Positions 16,285 through 24,304 of a DNA stretch of 50,708 nucleotides are shown here, piece after piece. The translations under genes and the position numbers were made by a program. The stretch is taken from NCBI GenBank assembly GCA_019639115.1, contig JAHBSM010000014.1, positions 1 to 50,708 on the forward strand, read 5' to 3'. Source of the stretch: Acidobacteriota bacterium. Its GTDB lineage: Bacteria > Acidobacteriota > Blastocatellia > Pyrinomonadales > Pyrinomonadaceae. Every line of letters starts with the position of its first letter. Within the stretch, counting starts at the first letter, position 1. Below the pieces are notes generated by a model. It made no database searches and was not told the origin of the DNA. It saw nothing but the letters and a program-made list of their open reading frames with translations.

Positions 16285-18090
16285 ATGGGTAAAGTAATAG
16301 GCATAGACCTTGGAACAACCAACTGCTGCGTTTGCGTGCTCGAGGGCAGCAACGTTCAGATCATCTCGAACAAAGAAGGCGGCCGCACCACGCCGTCGGT
16401 CGTAGCTTTTACCGATAAGGAAGAAAAGCTGGTCGGCCAGATCGCCAAACGTCAGGCCGTGACCAACGCCGCCAATACGCTCTACGCGGTCAAGCGGCTC
16501 ATCGGACGCAAATTCGATGCTCCTGAGGTCGAAAAGATGCGTTCATCGGTCCCTTTCGAGATAGTCAAAGCACCGAACGGCGACGCACACATCCAGGTGC
16601 TCGAACGCGTGTACAGCCCGCCGGAGATCTCGGCGATCCTGCTCCAGCGTCTAAAGTTGGCCGCGGAGGAGTTCCTTGGGGACAAAGTCACCGAAGCGAT
16701 CATCACGGTTCCTGCCTATTTCGACGATATGCAGCGTCAGGCCACCCGCGACGCAGGCAAGATCGCCGGCCTCGAGGTCGAGCGCATCATCAACGAGCCT
16801 ACGGCGGCGGCGCTAGCGTATGGCTACGGTAAGAATAAAACCGAAAAGATAGCCGTCTATGACCTCGGCGGCGGTACCTTCGATATCTCGATCCTAGAGA
16901 TCAACGACGGCGTGTTCGAAGTTCTCTCGACGTCGGGCAATACGTTCCTCGGCGGCGAGGATTTTGACGAGCGCATCATCAATTGGCTGATCGACGGTTT
17001 CAAGAGCGAGAACGGCATCGATCTCAGAAACGATCGTCTTGCTCTACAGCGGCTCAAAGAAGCCGCCGAGCGTGCAAAATGTGAACTTTCGAGCGTAAAG
17101 GAGACGACGATCAGCCTTCCGTTCATCGCAGCGGACGCCTCGGGGCCGAAGCACGTCAACGCGACGCTCTCGCGAGAGAAGTTCGAAGACCTGGTCCGAG
17201 ACCTCGTCGAATCGTCGGTGGAACCGTGCCAGAAGGCACTTTGGGATGCGAAGCTCCAGCCGACCGACATCGACAAGGTCATCCTCGTCGGCGGCCAGAC
17301 GCGTTCACCTATCATCGCTCGTACAGTTACTGAGGTTTTCGGTAAAGAGCCTTCGTCGGAAATAAACCCGGACGAAGTGGTTGCGATGGGAGCCGCTATC
17401 CAGGGCGGCGTGCTCACGGGCGACGTCAAGGATATCGTCCTGCTCGACGTGCTGCCGCTGAGCCTCGGACTCGAAACTCGCGGCGGACTTTTCGTCAAGC
17501 TCATCTCTCGCAACGCGACGATACCTCTCAAGAACACGATGACTTTCACGACCGTCGTCGATAATCAGCAATCGGTCGAGATCCACATTCTCCAGGGCGA
17601 ACGCGAGATCGCTTCAGCCAATCGCAGCCTTGCCAAATTCGAGCTTGTCGGTATCCCGCCGGCACCTCGCGGCGTACCGCAGATCGACGTTTCGTTCGAG
17701 ATCGATGCCAATGGCATCGTCAGCGTCTCGGCAAAGGACAAGATGACCGGCCTGGAACAGGCGATGCAGATCACGCCGTCGTCAGGCCTCGCTCCGGACG
17801 AGATCGAACGGCTCATCATCGAGGCCGAGACCTCGATCGAAAAGGACCGCAACGAGAAGGAACTCATAATCGAACGTAACCGCCTCGATTCGCTTATCCG
17901 AAACGCCCGCCGTGCGATGAGCGAAGTGGGCAGATCGCTCGACCTTAGCGAGCAGCAAGCCATCAACTCGGTGTTGAACGACGCGGATGCGGTGCTCTCG
18001 ACCGCAAGCCTTTCAGAACTCAAGTCTCATCTTGACAGCGTCGAAACAGCTGCGAACCGCATTACCGCGGCGATGCTTTCGATGGCCTGA
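16285..18090 (+). CDS. dnaK: Molecular chaperone DnaK, short C-terminus
   Basis: Hsp70 ATPase chaperone. The phosphate-binding motifs [33 protein letters not shown] and [13 protein letters not shown] are intact, as are [20 protein letters not shown] and the substrate-binding domain ([32 protein letters not shown]). The protein stops at residue 601, right after the helical lid, so it lacks the usual Gly/Ala/Asp-rich disordered tail with its terminal EEVK/EEVD-like acidic motif. A ribosome-binding site GTAAGGAA lies just upstream of the ATG. No dnaJ follows; the operon ends with a strong terminator. Possibly a second, specialised DnaK of the genome. Confidence 0.95.
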   Translation: MGKVIGIDLGTTNCCVCVLEGSNVQIISNKEGGRTTPSVVAFTDKEEKLVGQIAKRQAVTNAANTLYAVKRLIGRKFDAPEVEKMRSSVPFEIVKAPNGDAHIQVLERVYSPPEISAILLQRLKLAAEEFLGDKVTEAIITVPAYFDDMQRQATRDAGKIAGLEVERIINEPTAAALAYGYGKNKTEKIAVYDLGGGTFDISILEINDGVFEVLSTSGNTFLGGEDFDERIINWLIDGFKSENGIDLRNDRLALQRLKEAAERAKCELSSVKETTISLPFIAADASGPKHVNATLSREKFEDLVRDLVESSVEPCQKALWDAKLQPTDIDKVILVGGQTRSPIIARTVTEVFGKEPSSEINPDEVVAMGAAIQGGVLTGDVKDIVLLDVLPLSLGLETRGGLFVKLISRNATIPLKNTMTFTTVVDNQQSVEIHILQGEREIASANRSLAKFELVGIPPAPRGVPQIDVSFEIDANGIVSVSAKDKMTGLEQAMQITPSSGLAPDEIERLIIEAETSIEKDRNEKELIIERNRLDSLIRNARRAMSEVGRSLDLSEQQAINSVLNDADAVLSTASLSELKSHLDSVETAANRITAAMLSMA

Positions 18091-18127
18091 ACCCGGTTCT
18101 ATACGCGGGCACGACCCGATCAATTAG

Positions 18128-18159
18128 CGGCTCCGTCACCGGGACGGGGCCGTTTTTTT
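18128..18159 (+). terminator. Rho-independent terminator after dnaK
   Basis: A 10-bp stem CGGCTCCGTC / GACGGGGCCG (one G-T wobble), loop ACCGG, followed by seven T residues. Ends the hrcA-grpE-dnaK operon. Confidence 0.92.
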
Positions 18160-18208
18160 GCTCTAAGTGGAGATACCCCCGGCCGTTTGTTATGATTTTC
18201 CTTTGGCC

Positions 18209-18847
18209 ATGTATCCCAAAGGAAATCTACTGATCCCGGCTCCACACGGACAACTCGAGGCTATTCTCAAGGAGCCGGCGGGAGCTCGTCTCGGCGCAGC
18301 TCTGGCCTGCCATCCGCATCCGCTCGGCGGAGGCACGATGCACAACAAGGTGGTCTTTCGCGCAGCTGCCGGGCTTGTCGATGCGGGACTCGCCACGCTT
18401 CGATTCAATTTTCGCGGCGTCGGGGCTTCGTCCGGTATACACGACGAGATCAAAGGCGGGGTCGAGGACGTCAAAACCGCGCTTGCCTGGCTTGCGGGAT
18501 CATATCCGAACGAAGACATATTACTCGCCGGATTCTCGTTCGGGTCGCGAACCGGCATGCAAGTGGGAATCTCGGATGATCGCGTCACGGCTTTGATCTC
18601 CATCGGGACACCGGTCGAGAAGTATCGCGATTATGAGTTCCTGACCGCAGTGCGGAAGCCCATACTTTTTCTGCACGGCGACCGCGACGAGTTCTGCTCT
18701 GTACCCAGCTTACTCGAACTCACCGATCAGATCCCCCACGCTGAGGTCAGGATCTTTGAGAATTGCGGACATTTCTTCGACGAACATCTCAACGAACTTC
18801 GCGAAACTGTGAAGGATTGGGCCGAACGGTTGATGTCGGGAAGCTAA
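18209..18847 (+). CDS. Alpha/beta hydrolase (COG2945 type)
   Basis: A 212-residue alpha/beta-hydrolase. The family signature HPHPLGGGTMHNKVV is followed by LRFNFRGVGASSG, the nucleophile elbow GFSFGS, the acid motif LFLHGDRDEFC and the His in CGHFFDEH, giving a complete Ser-Asp-His triad. Members act on esters of unknown identity. ATG 18209 is chosen because it begins directly before the first strand; an upstream GTG at 18167 sits inside the terminator region of dnaK and is unlikely. Followed after 54 bases by a thioesterase gene. Confidence 0.85.
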   Translation: MYPKGNLLIPAPHGQLEAILKEPAGARLGAALACHPHPLGGGTMHNKVVFRAAAGLVDAGLATLRFNFRGVGASSGIHDEIKGGVEDVKTALAWLAGSYPNEDILLAGFSFGSRTGMQVGISDDRVTALISIGTPVEKYRDYEFLTAVRKPILFLHGDRDEFCSVPSLLELTDQIPHAEVRIFENCGHFFDEHLNELRETVKDWAERLMSGS

Positions 18848-18901
18848 ACACAGAGAACCCAAAGCAACAAACGAAACGCCGGGAGAAGACTAAATATATC
18901 A

Positions 18902-19288
18902 ATGGATAATGCAGAAATAAGAGATGCTGCGATCAGGCTGACGATGATGCCGAGGGACACTAACGCTCACGGGACTGTGTTTGGTGGGATCATTCTAAGC
19001 TATATCGATGTCGCCGGCGGCGTCGAAGCGGTCCGTCATACCAAACACGACCGCTTTGTGACAGTTGCGATGAAAGAGGTCATATTTCACGAACCGGTTT
19101 TCATCGGCGACCTCGTCAGTTTCTACGCTAAGACCTTAAAGGTGGGGAGGACGTCGATAACCATTCATGTCGATGTAGAAGCCGAGAGATTCGGAAGCAA
19201 GGGTCAAAAGGTAAAGGTCACCGAAGCCATCGTCACTTATGTCGCCGTGAACCAGAATCGCGAGAAGATCGCGATCGGTGATGAATAG
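18902..19288 (+). CDS. Acyl-CoA thioesterase, hotdog fold (YciA type)
   Basis: A 128-residue hotdog-fold thioesterase that hydrolyses acyl-CoA. The motif NAHGTVFGGIILSYIDVAGG has the conserved His/Asn-Gly region with the catalytic Asp, and TVAMKEVIFHEPVFIGDLVSFYA is diagnostic of the YciA/BACH group. A ribosome-binding site GGGAGAAG precedes the ATG by about 10 bases. The stop lies upstream of the 2Fe-2S ferredoxin start (58 bases). Substrate length is not deducible. Confidence 0.88.
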   Translation: MDNAEIRDAAIRLTMMPRDTNAHGTVFGGIILSYIDVAGGVEAVRHTKHDRFVTVAMKEVIFHEPVFIGDLVSFYAKTLKVGRTSITIHVDVEAERFGSKGQKVKVTEAIVTYVAVNQNREKIAIGDE

Positions 19289-19346
19289 GTTTGCTTTTGT
19301 CGGCTGCAATCGTGCAATATTCAATTATCGGAAAAAGGGGGATCGA

Positions 19347-19679
19347 ATGCCGCAAATCATAGCTGAAACTGCCGACGGGACAGTATCTTTTGAGGCCGAA
19401 GCAGGCAAAAAACTGGTGCTTGCGCTTGAGGATAATGGTATCGACATACTCCATCGCTGCGGCGGGAACGCACGATGCACGACCTGCCGGGTCGAGATCA
19501 TAACCGGCGACGCTGGCCTGATGGGACCGGACGAAGAAGCGATACTGTCAACCAAGGGCGATCTTGCGCCGAATACACGACTTTCATGCCAAATACGCTG
19601 TGGGGGCGACCTTGAGGTAAAGGTCGTTAATCAGGCAAGCGTGGCCGGAATAGACCCGGGAACGAGGCCGGAAGACTAG
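19347..19679 (+). CDS. 2Fe-2S ferredoxin (plant/adrenodoxin fold)
   Basis: A 110-residue electron carrier. The cluster ligands are visible as CGGNARCTTC (C-x5-C-x2-C) with a fourth Cys in RLSCQIRCGG about 37 residues later. The fold follows the classic beta-grasp order. Start ATG 19347 is preceded by a strong ribosome-binding site AAGGGGGA; an in-frame upstream ATG overlapping the thioesterase gene would add a non-conserved peptide. It lies 9 bases before the superoxide dismutase gene, so the two are likely cotranscribed, which hints at a role in oxidative stress or in electron supply to a nearby oxygenase or reductase. Confidence 0.9.
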   Translation: MPQIIAETADGTVSFEAEAGKKLVLALEDNGIDILHRCGGNARCTTCRVEIITGDAGLMGPDEEAILSTKGDLAPNTRLSCQIRCGGDLEVKVVNQASVAGIDPGTRPED

Positions 19680-19688
19680 GAGAACATA

Positions 19689-20294
19689 ATGGGAACAAGC
19701 ACTACTTACACTGCAAGAACATTTGATCTGAGTGACCTGACGGGTATCTCCAACGAGACGCTCGCGATGCATTTCAAACTGTACGAGGGATACGTTACCA
19801 ACACTAACGTACTCAATCAGCGGATCGCCGACCTTATCGGGTCCGGTGAACTCGACGCGACCAAGGTTGCGGCCTTCAGTGAGCTGAAGCGTCGTTTAGG
19901 CTTTGAATACAACGGGATGGTGCTCCATGAGTACTACTTCGAGAATATGATGAAGCACGGTACCGGTGATCCTTCGGCCGGCGATGCTTTCGTCAACGCA
20001 GCCGAGGCGAGTTTCGGCAGCTATGACGTCTGGAAGGCTGACTTCATGAATACGGGCAAAATGCGGGGCGTTGGCTGGGCCGCCGTGTATCAAGATCCTT
20101 CAAACGGCGCGATCTCGAACCACTGGATAAACCTGCACGAAACCGGCAACGTCGCAGGTTATAAACCGATCCTCATCATGGACGTTTGGGAACATGCGTT
20201 CATCAAGGATTATGCCCCGGTCGATAGGCCAAAATATATTGAGGCGTTTTTTGCGAACATCAATTGGGATGTCGTGAATTCTCGGCTTGGCTAG
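19689..20294 (+). CDS. Superoxide dismutase, Fe/Mn family
   Basis: Converts superoxide to oxygen and hydrogen peroxide. The four metal ligands are present: His in LAMHFKLYEGYV, His in MVLHEYYFEN, and Asp and His in MDVWEHAFIKDY. The fold ends with ANINWDVV, typical of the family. Two second-shell positions differ from the usual bacterial type: the HxxxH-Y motif reads HFKLYEGY (second His replaced by Tyr), and the segment before the metal site reads SNHW, placing a His where Fe/Mn enzymes normally have Gln. A similar His is found in archaeal enzymes. The gene is preceded by GGAGAAC and lacks a signal peptide, so it is probably cytoplasmic. Confidence 0.93.
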   Translation: MGTSTTYTARTFDLSDLTGISNETLAMHFKLYEGYVTNTNVLNQRIADLIGSGELDATKVAAFSELKRRLGFEYNGMVLHEYYFENMMKHGTGDPSAGDAFVNAAEASFGSYDVWKADFMNTGKMRGVGWAAVYQDPSNGAISNHWINLHETGNVAGYKPILIMDVWEHAFIKDYAPVDRPKYIEAFFANINWDVVNSRLG

Positions 20295-20324
20295 TTCGTC
20301 GAACTTATCTGAAGATTTTACTAA

Positions 20325-20351
20325 AGGTCGATTTATTCGGCCTATTTTTTT
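20325..20351 (+). terminator. Probable terminator after superoxide dismutase
   Basis: Stem AGGTCGA / TCGGCCT (7 bp, one wobble) with loop TTTAT, followed by A and seven T. The remainder of the 246-base gap to the next gene holds only AT-rich sequence with no clear feature. Confidence 0.7.
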
Positions 20352-20540
20352 GGTTTGAAGATCGATCAAACTTACGCCCTAAATAGCGAACGACGTCCGG
20401 ATGATCTTATTGAAAAACAATGGAAACCAGCATTTACTCCAGACTGTAAAAATTTTGAGGCGGTTTTTTTCCGTTTCTCTCAGAACGGTTGACCTAGCTG
20501 CTCCCTTTCCCCCGGCTATTAATATAGGAGATTCCATACG

Positions 20541-21221
20541 TTGAGATCGATCTTATCAATACTGGCTCTGCTTCTCGCCTTTCAGATCGGAGTATATGCT
20601 CAATCCAGTTGCTCCTGCGGCTTGGGCAACGGCGGCTGTTCGGCAAGTCAATCATGTCCCAGTGGTTACGTTGCGTTTTGCACTTGTTCAGCCTCAGGCT
20701 GTAGTTCGCAGTGTAACAAACAAGATGGCGATCCGCCGGAAGGCGGCGGCGAGGGGAGGCCAATCGGAATAGCGATCGACGTACTACGCAATATTGTCAG
20801 ATCGTCCCCTGCGCCCACTCTAGGCCGGGCCTTATCCAGAGCGTTCGATAAAAAGATCACATTTTCACCAACCTCAGCAAAGTTTTCTGTTGACGCAAAG
20901 ATTTTAGATTCATTTACTTCACATTGGGAACTCCTTTCCTACCTTTCAACCAATGGCAAACTCACGATAAACGGGCGAAATCTTGAATTCTGGGAAGGGC
21001 TGAAAAATACCCTGTTAAATGGCGGAGCGTTTAAGATTTGTACCGGCAATGCATCGGCGCAGATGATCTTGAACGAAATAAATTTTCTTTCCGGCCGACA
21101 CTACAAGATCGTGGGCGGCAATGTTGGGTCGCGAATGAGCGGGACTGTCGAAGGCAACAGCTTGAATGACTTGATTGCCAATCTAAGTTCAACCAGAGCA
21201 GTGATGATTTCGGAGAACTAG
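20541..21221 (+). CDS. Secreted Cys-rich protein with two STN/secretin-like modules
   Basis: I do not know this protein by name. It begins at TTG 20541, preceded at about 10 bases by TAGGAG, with a cleavable signal peptide (ILSILALLLAFQIGVYAQ). The mature N-terminus is a compact segment with eight Cys within 37 residues (residues 23-58, SCSCGLGNGGC onwards), followed by a Gly/Glu linker. The rest contains two alpha/beta modules of the secretin/TonB short N-terminal type: the first around ALSRAFDKKITFSPTSAKF to ELLSYLSTNGKLTINGRN, the second around MILNEINFLSGRHYKIVGGN to SLNDLIANL. It could bind a partner in the periplasm or at the surface. GC content looks a little lower than that of the neighbours. 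Confidence 0.6.
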   Translation: MRSILSILALLLAFQIGVYAQSSCSCGLGNGGCSASQSCPSGYVAFCTCSASGCSSQCNKQDGDPPEGGGEGRPIGIAIDVLRNIVRSSPAPTLGRALSRAFDKKITFSPTSAKFSVDAKILDSFTSHWELLSYLSTNGKLTINGRNLEFWEGLKNTLLNGGAFKICTGNASAQMILNEINFLSGRHYKIVGGNVGSRMSGTVEGNSLNDLIANLSSTRAVMISEN

Positions 21222-21248
21222 CGATCATACGAGCCTTTCTTTCAAAGT

Positions 21249-21275
21249 GCTCCGGGGGCGGCCCCGGGGCTTTTT
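21249..21275 (+). terminator. Rho-independent terminator after the Cys-rich protein
   Basis: Stem GCTCCGGGG / CCCCGGGGC (9 bp, one wobble), loop GCGG, followed by five T. Confidence 0.9.
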
Positions 21276-21313
21276 GCTGAGTTGGCGAAACCTTTATCTT
21301 AGATGGTAAACTC

Positions 21314-22231
21314 GTGAAAATGATCGAAGAAAAGGCCCTGGTTCAAAACTTCCTCAATCGCAAACAGCGTGAGCGGCTGAAGAAACCCGATTGGCTGAAG
21401 ATAAAACTCGGCGATCCGCGAAACCAAAACCAGGTTCTCGAATTGATCGACGGGCTAAATCTTCATACCGTCTGCCAGGAGGCCAAGTGTCCTAACATCT
21501 TTGAATGCTGGACCGACAAGACGGCGACCTTCATGCTTGGAGGCGATACGTGCACTCGGCATTGCGGCTTCTGTGCGGTCAACAAAGGCAAGCCGATGGA
21601 TCTCGATCCGCAGGAGCCGGTCCACGTTGCCGAAGCAGTGAAACATCTCGGGCTGAAACATGCCGTTATAACCTCGGTCAATCGAGATGACCTGCTTGAC
21701 GGCGGCTCAATGCATTGGGCCGAGACCATCTTTCGCGTCCGCGAGATGAACCCAGATTGTAAGGTCGAGGTCCTCATTCCGGATTTCAATGGCGACGAAA
21801 CTGCTCTAAATAACGTTCTGCGCGCCCGTCCCGACGTACTCAACCACAATACGGAGACCATTGCCCGGCTTTACCGTCGGGTTCGTCCCGATGCCAAGTA
21901 TGAGCAAACTTTGGAGCTGCTCGAGCGTTCTGCTCGCTGGCGCGACGATTACCAGCCGGCGATGCTGACCAAAAGCGGCATAATGGCCGGGCTCGGCGAG
22001 ACATTCGACGAGGTCGTCGATCTGATGCGCGACCTCCGCAGCGTCTCGTGTGACATCATGACCATCGGTCAATATCTGCAGCCTTACGAAAAACGACTTC
22101 CGGTCGAACGATACGTGACACCTGAGGAATTTGCCGAATGGAAACGTATCGGTTTGGAAATGGGCTTTAAGCACGTCGAATCATCGCCCCTAACGCGTAG
22201 CTCATATCACGCACGCGAACAGGCCGCCTGA
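21314..22231 (+). CDS. lipA: Lipoyl synthase
   Basis: Radical SAM enzyme that inserts two sulfur atoms into protein-bound octanoyl groups. The auxiliary 4Fe-4S cluster ligands are in VCQEAKCPNIFEC and the radical-SAM cluster in CTRHCGFC. The motifs LPDFNG-like VLIPDFNG, PDVLNHNTET and the terminal RSSYHA (with the Ser that ligates the auxiliary cluster) complete the family pattern. Length of 305 residues is normal. The start is GTG 21314 or ATG 21320. Followed after 33 bases by the ferritin-like gene. No lipB is seen in the window. Confidence 0.95.
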   Translation: MKMIEEKALVQNFLNRKQRERLKKPDWLKIKLGDPRNQNQVLELIDGLNLHTVCQEAKCPNIFECWTDKTATFMLGGDTCTRHCGFCAVNKGKPMDLDPQEPVHVAEAVKHLGLKHAVITSVNRDDLLDGGSMHWAETIFRVREMNPDCKVEVLIPDFNGDETALNNVLRARPDVLNHNTETIARLYRRVRPDAKYEQTLELLERSARWRDDYQPAMLTKSGIMAGLGETFDEVVDLMRDLRSVSCDIMTIGQYLQPYEKRLPVERYVTPEEFAEWKRIGLEMGFKHVESSPLTRSSYHAREQAA

Positions 22232-22264
22232 CCGGCCTACGCGGAGCCTTGAGTGAAATAAATT

Positions 22265-22720
22265 ATGAACGAAAACGAAAAGCAACATGCGATCTCGGTA
22301 CTGAACAAGATCCTCGAGCTCGAACTCGCAGGCGTTGTGCGTTATACGCATTACTCCCTAATGGTCTTTGGCTATAACCGCATTCCGATCGTTTCGTGGC
22401 TCAAGGGCAACGCTGACGAATCGCTTGCTCATGCACATAAAGCAGGCGAGTTCGTCACAATGCTTGGCGGACACCCGAGCCTGAAGATCGGTCCTTTGCT
22501 CGAGACCGAAAAACACGATATCGGTGATATACTTCGCGAAAGCCTTGAGCAGGAAAGCACGACGCTCAAGGCCTATTATGAGCTGCTTGCCGCGGTGGAA
22601 GGCAAATCCGTCTCGCTCGAAGAGTATGCCCGCGAGATGATACTGCTTGAGGAGCTGCATCTCGACGAGGTCAACAAGATGCTCCGCAAACCCGGCGAGA
22701 TGCAGCCATTCAGCGAATAG
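22265..22720 (+). CDS. Ferritin-like (bacterioferritin/DUF) diiron protein
   Basis: A 151-residue four-helix bundle protein. The diiron ligand pattern fits: Glu in KILELELAGVVRYTHY, ExxH-type pair in DESLAHAHKAGEF, Glu in EQESTTLKAYYELL and ExxH in LLEELHLDEVNKML. Members of this bacterioferritin-related family store or oxidise iron or act as rubrerythrin-like peroxide enzymes. No Met haem ligand can be assigned with confidence, so I keep the general name. It is followed by a terminator and may be cotranscribed with lipA. Confidence 0.8.
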   Translation: MNENEKQHAISVLNKILELELAGVVRYTHYSLMVFGYNRIPIVSWLKGNADESLAHAHKAGEFVTMLGGHPSLKIGPLLETEKHDIGDILRESLEQESTTLKAYYELLAAVEGKSVSLEEYAREMILLEELHLDEVNKMLRKPGEMQPFSE

Positions 22721-22760
22721 GCGCCGCTGCGTCACGTTTTATCTACACGGTTACGCAAAA

Positions 22761-22784
22761 GGCGCACTTCTGGTGCGTCTTTTT
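22761..22784 (+). terminator. Rho-independent terminator after the ferritin-like gene
   Basis: Stem GGCGCAC / GTGCGTC (7 bp, one wobble), loop TTCTG, followed by five T. Confidence 0.85.
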
Positions 22785-22809
22785 GTTTAGATGTAAGGAT
22801 TACGACAAT

Positions 22810-23349
22810 ATGAATAGCTTCTCAGATTTCAAACACGCGGTCCCGACATCCGGAATGGGACAGAAGACATATGAACAGTGCTGGTTCGCGTCATACACGA
22901 TGATGTACACCTACCACAAGCAGGCCGTAAGCGGTATCGAAGGCAAGCTTGCCGGAAAAGGCATCGACGTGGCAGATGCCAAGGCAAACGGGCTCGAGGA
23001 CCGCAAGTATTACGACGCGGGCACGGCACTCGGAATGACGATGTGGTCAGGTGAGAAATTCAAGGCCGAGCCGTCATGGTATGACGTCGGCTTAACGGAT
23101 GGCTGCGAGGCATTCATCGAAGAACTGCAAAAAGGCCCGCTCTGGGTCTCGCGATATATCAAAAGCGGACTCTACCATATCGTGGTCGCCACGGGATTCA
23201 TGTGGGGAACCTCCGGCAAAGGCTACATCATCTACAATAATCCGTATCCGGGCCCGACGAATGCGGTCGAGGTGACCGACCTTCTTGCCAATGTATTCGT
23301 TAAGCACATCACAAGCGCTCGCGGTTCGGTCCAGGCGTTCAGGAGTTGA
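22810..23349 (+). CDS. Papain-like cysteine protease domain protein
   Basis: A 179-residue protein of the papain-like cysteine peptidase type (AvrRpt2/C39-like). The likely nucleophile is Cys24 in YEQCWFASYTMM (Q-x-C-W context as in papains), with the His in GLYHIVVATGF and an Asn in YIIYNNPYPG as the expected partners. Start ATG 22810 is preceded by TAAGGA. There is no signal peptide, so the protein is either cytosolic or exported by another route. Residues 40-75 carry a disordered linker. Neighbours give no clear clue. It may be a toxin-like or self-processing protease; that is speculation. Confidence 0.65.
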   Translation: MNSFSDFKHAVPTSGMGQKTYEQCWFASYTMMYTYHKQAVSGIEGKLAGKGIDVADAKANGLEDRKYYDAGTALGMTMWSGEKFKAEPSWYDVGLTDGCEAFIEELQKGPLWVSRYIKSGLYHIVVATGFMWGTSGKGYIIYNNPYPGPTNAVEVTDLLANVFVKHITSARGSVQAFRS

Positions 23350-23414
23350 GCGGTTCGGCTTTTTGGCCGATTTCGCCTAGAATGCAGTTTCGGCTTGTCC
23401 GAAGCTGCTTTTTT

Positions 23415-24224
23415 ATGACCTACGGATTGATCGCAGGCAATGGCAAGTTCCCTTTCTTGGTAATCGAGGGCGCACGTCGAGCCGGCGAGCACCTCGCGGT
23501 CGTCGCGATAAAGGAGGAGACGGATCCGGCTATTGATCAAGTGGCCGACGACGTCATCTGGGTCGGCCTTGGGCAACTTGGCCGGATGATCTCACATTTC
23601 AAAAGCCGCAACGTAAGCCGAGCGATGATGGCCGGCCAGGTCAAACACATTCAGCTATTCTCAGGCTCGCTCCCCGATCTTCGTATGGTCAAGATGCTCT
23701 GGAATCTTCCCCGACGCAACACGGACGCGCTCATCGGCGGGGTTGCGGACGAGATGGCCAAGGAAGGAATCGAGCTTATAGATTCGACCTACTTCAACCG
23801 CGATCTATTGGCAAGCGAAGGTACGATGACGCGGCGAAAACCGACCGGCGACGAGTCAGATAACATTCTTTACGGCCTTCAGATCGCTTCCGAGCTTGGC
23901 AGGCTGGACCTCGGGCAGACAGTCGTGGTGCGTGCCAAGGCCTGTGTTGCCATCGAGGCAATGGAAGGCACCGACGCGACGATCCGACGCGCAGGCGAGC
24001 TCGCTCGCGGAAAGCTCACCGTGGTCAAGGTCGCTAAACCCGGCCAGGATATGCGATTCGACGTGCCTGTGGTCGGTACTCCGACTATCGAGACCATGGT
24101 TGAGGCCGGTGCAACTTGCCTCTCCGTCACTCCGGGCAAGACGCTTATGTTCGACCGCGCGGAAATGCTTGCCCTTGCCGACCGCCACAAGATATCCGTC
24201 GTCGGCTCCCGCATGGAAACTTAA
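23415..24224 (+). CDS. lpxI: UDP-2,3-diacylglucosamine pyrophosphatase LpxI
   Basis: Hydrolyses UDP-2,3-diacylglucosamine to lipid X and UMP, replacing LpxH in many non-gamma-proteobacteria. The start MTYGLIAGNGKFPFLVIEGA is diagnostic, followed by GQLGRMISHFKSRNV, AMMAGQVKH, LLGGVADEMAKEGIEL-type segment, GTMTRRKPT and GQTVVVRAKACVAIEAMEGTDATIRR. Length of 269 residues is normal. An upstream in-frame start at 23346 overlaps the protease gene and would add a non-conserved peptide. With LpxK it supports lipid A synthesis. Confidence 0.94.
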   Translation: MTYGLIAGNGKFPFLVIEGARRAGEHLAVVAIKEETDPAIDQVADDVIWVGLGQLGRMISHFKSRNVSRAMMAGQVKHIQLFSGSLPDLRMVKMLWNLPRRNTDALIGGVADEMAKEGIELIDSTYFNRDLLASEGTMTRRKPTGDESDNILYGLQIASELGRLDLGQTVVVRAKACVAIEAMEGTDATIRRAGELARGKLTVVKVAKPGQDMRFDVPVVGTPTIETMVEAGATCLSVTPGKTLMFDRAEMLALADRHKISVVGSRMET

Positions 24225-24263
24225 GATCGCCTCTCGTCGTATCTACCTCAGCCCGTCGGCAGC

Positions 24264-24281
24264 CGGTCGTCAGACCGTTTT
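24264..24281 (+). terminator. Possible weak terminator after lpxI
   Basis: Stem CGGTC / GACCG (5 bp) with loop GTCA, followed by four T. Short, so uncertain. Confidence 0.35.
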
Positions 24282-24304
24282 GCCATACGACGAGATCAAA
24301 CCAT

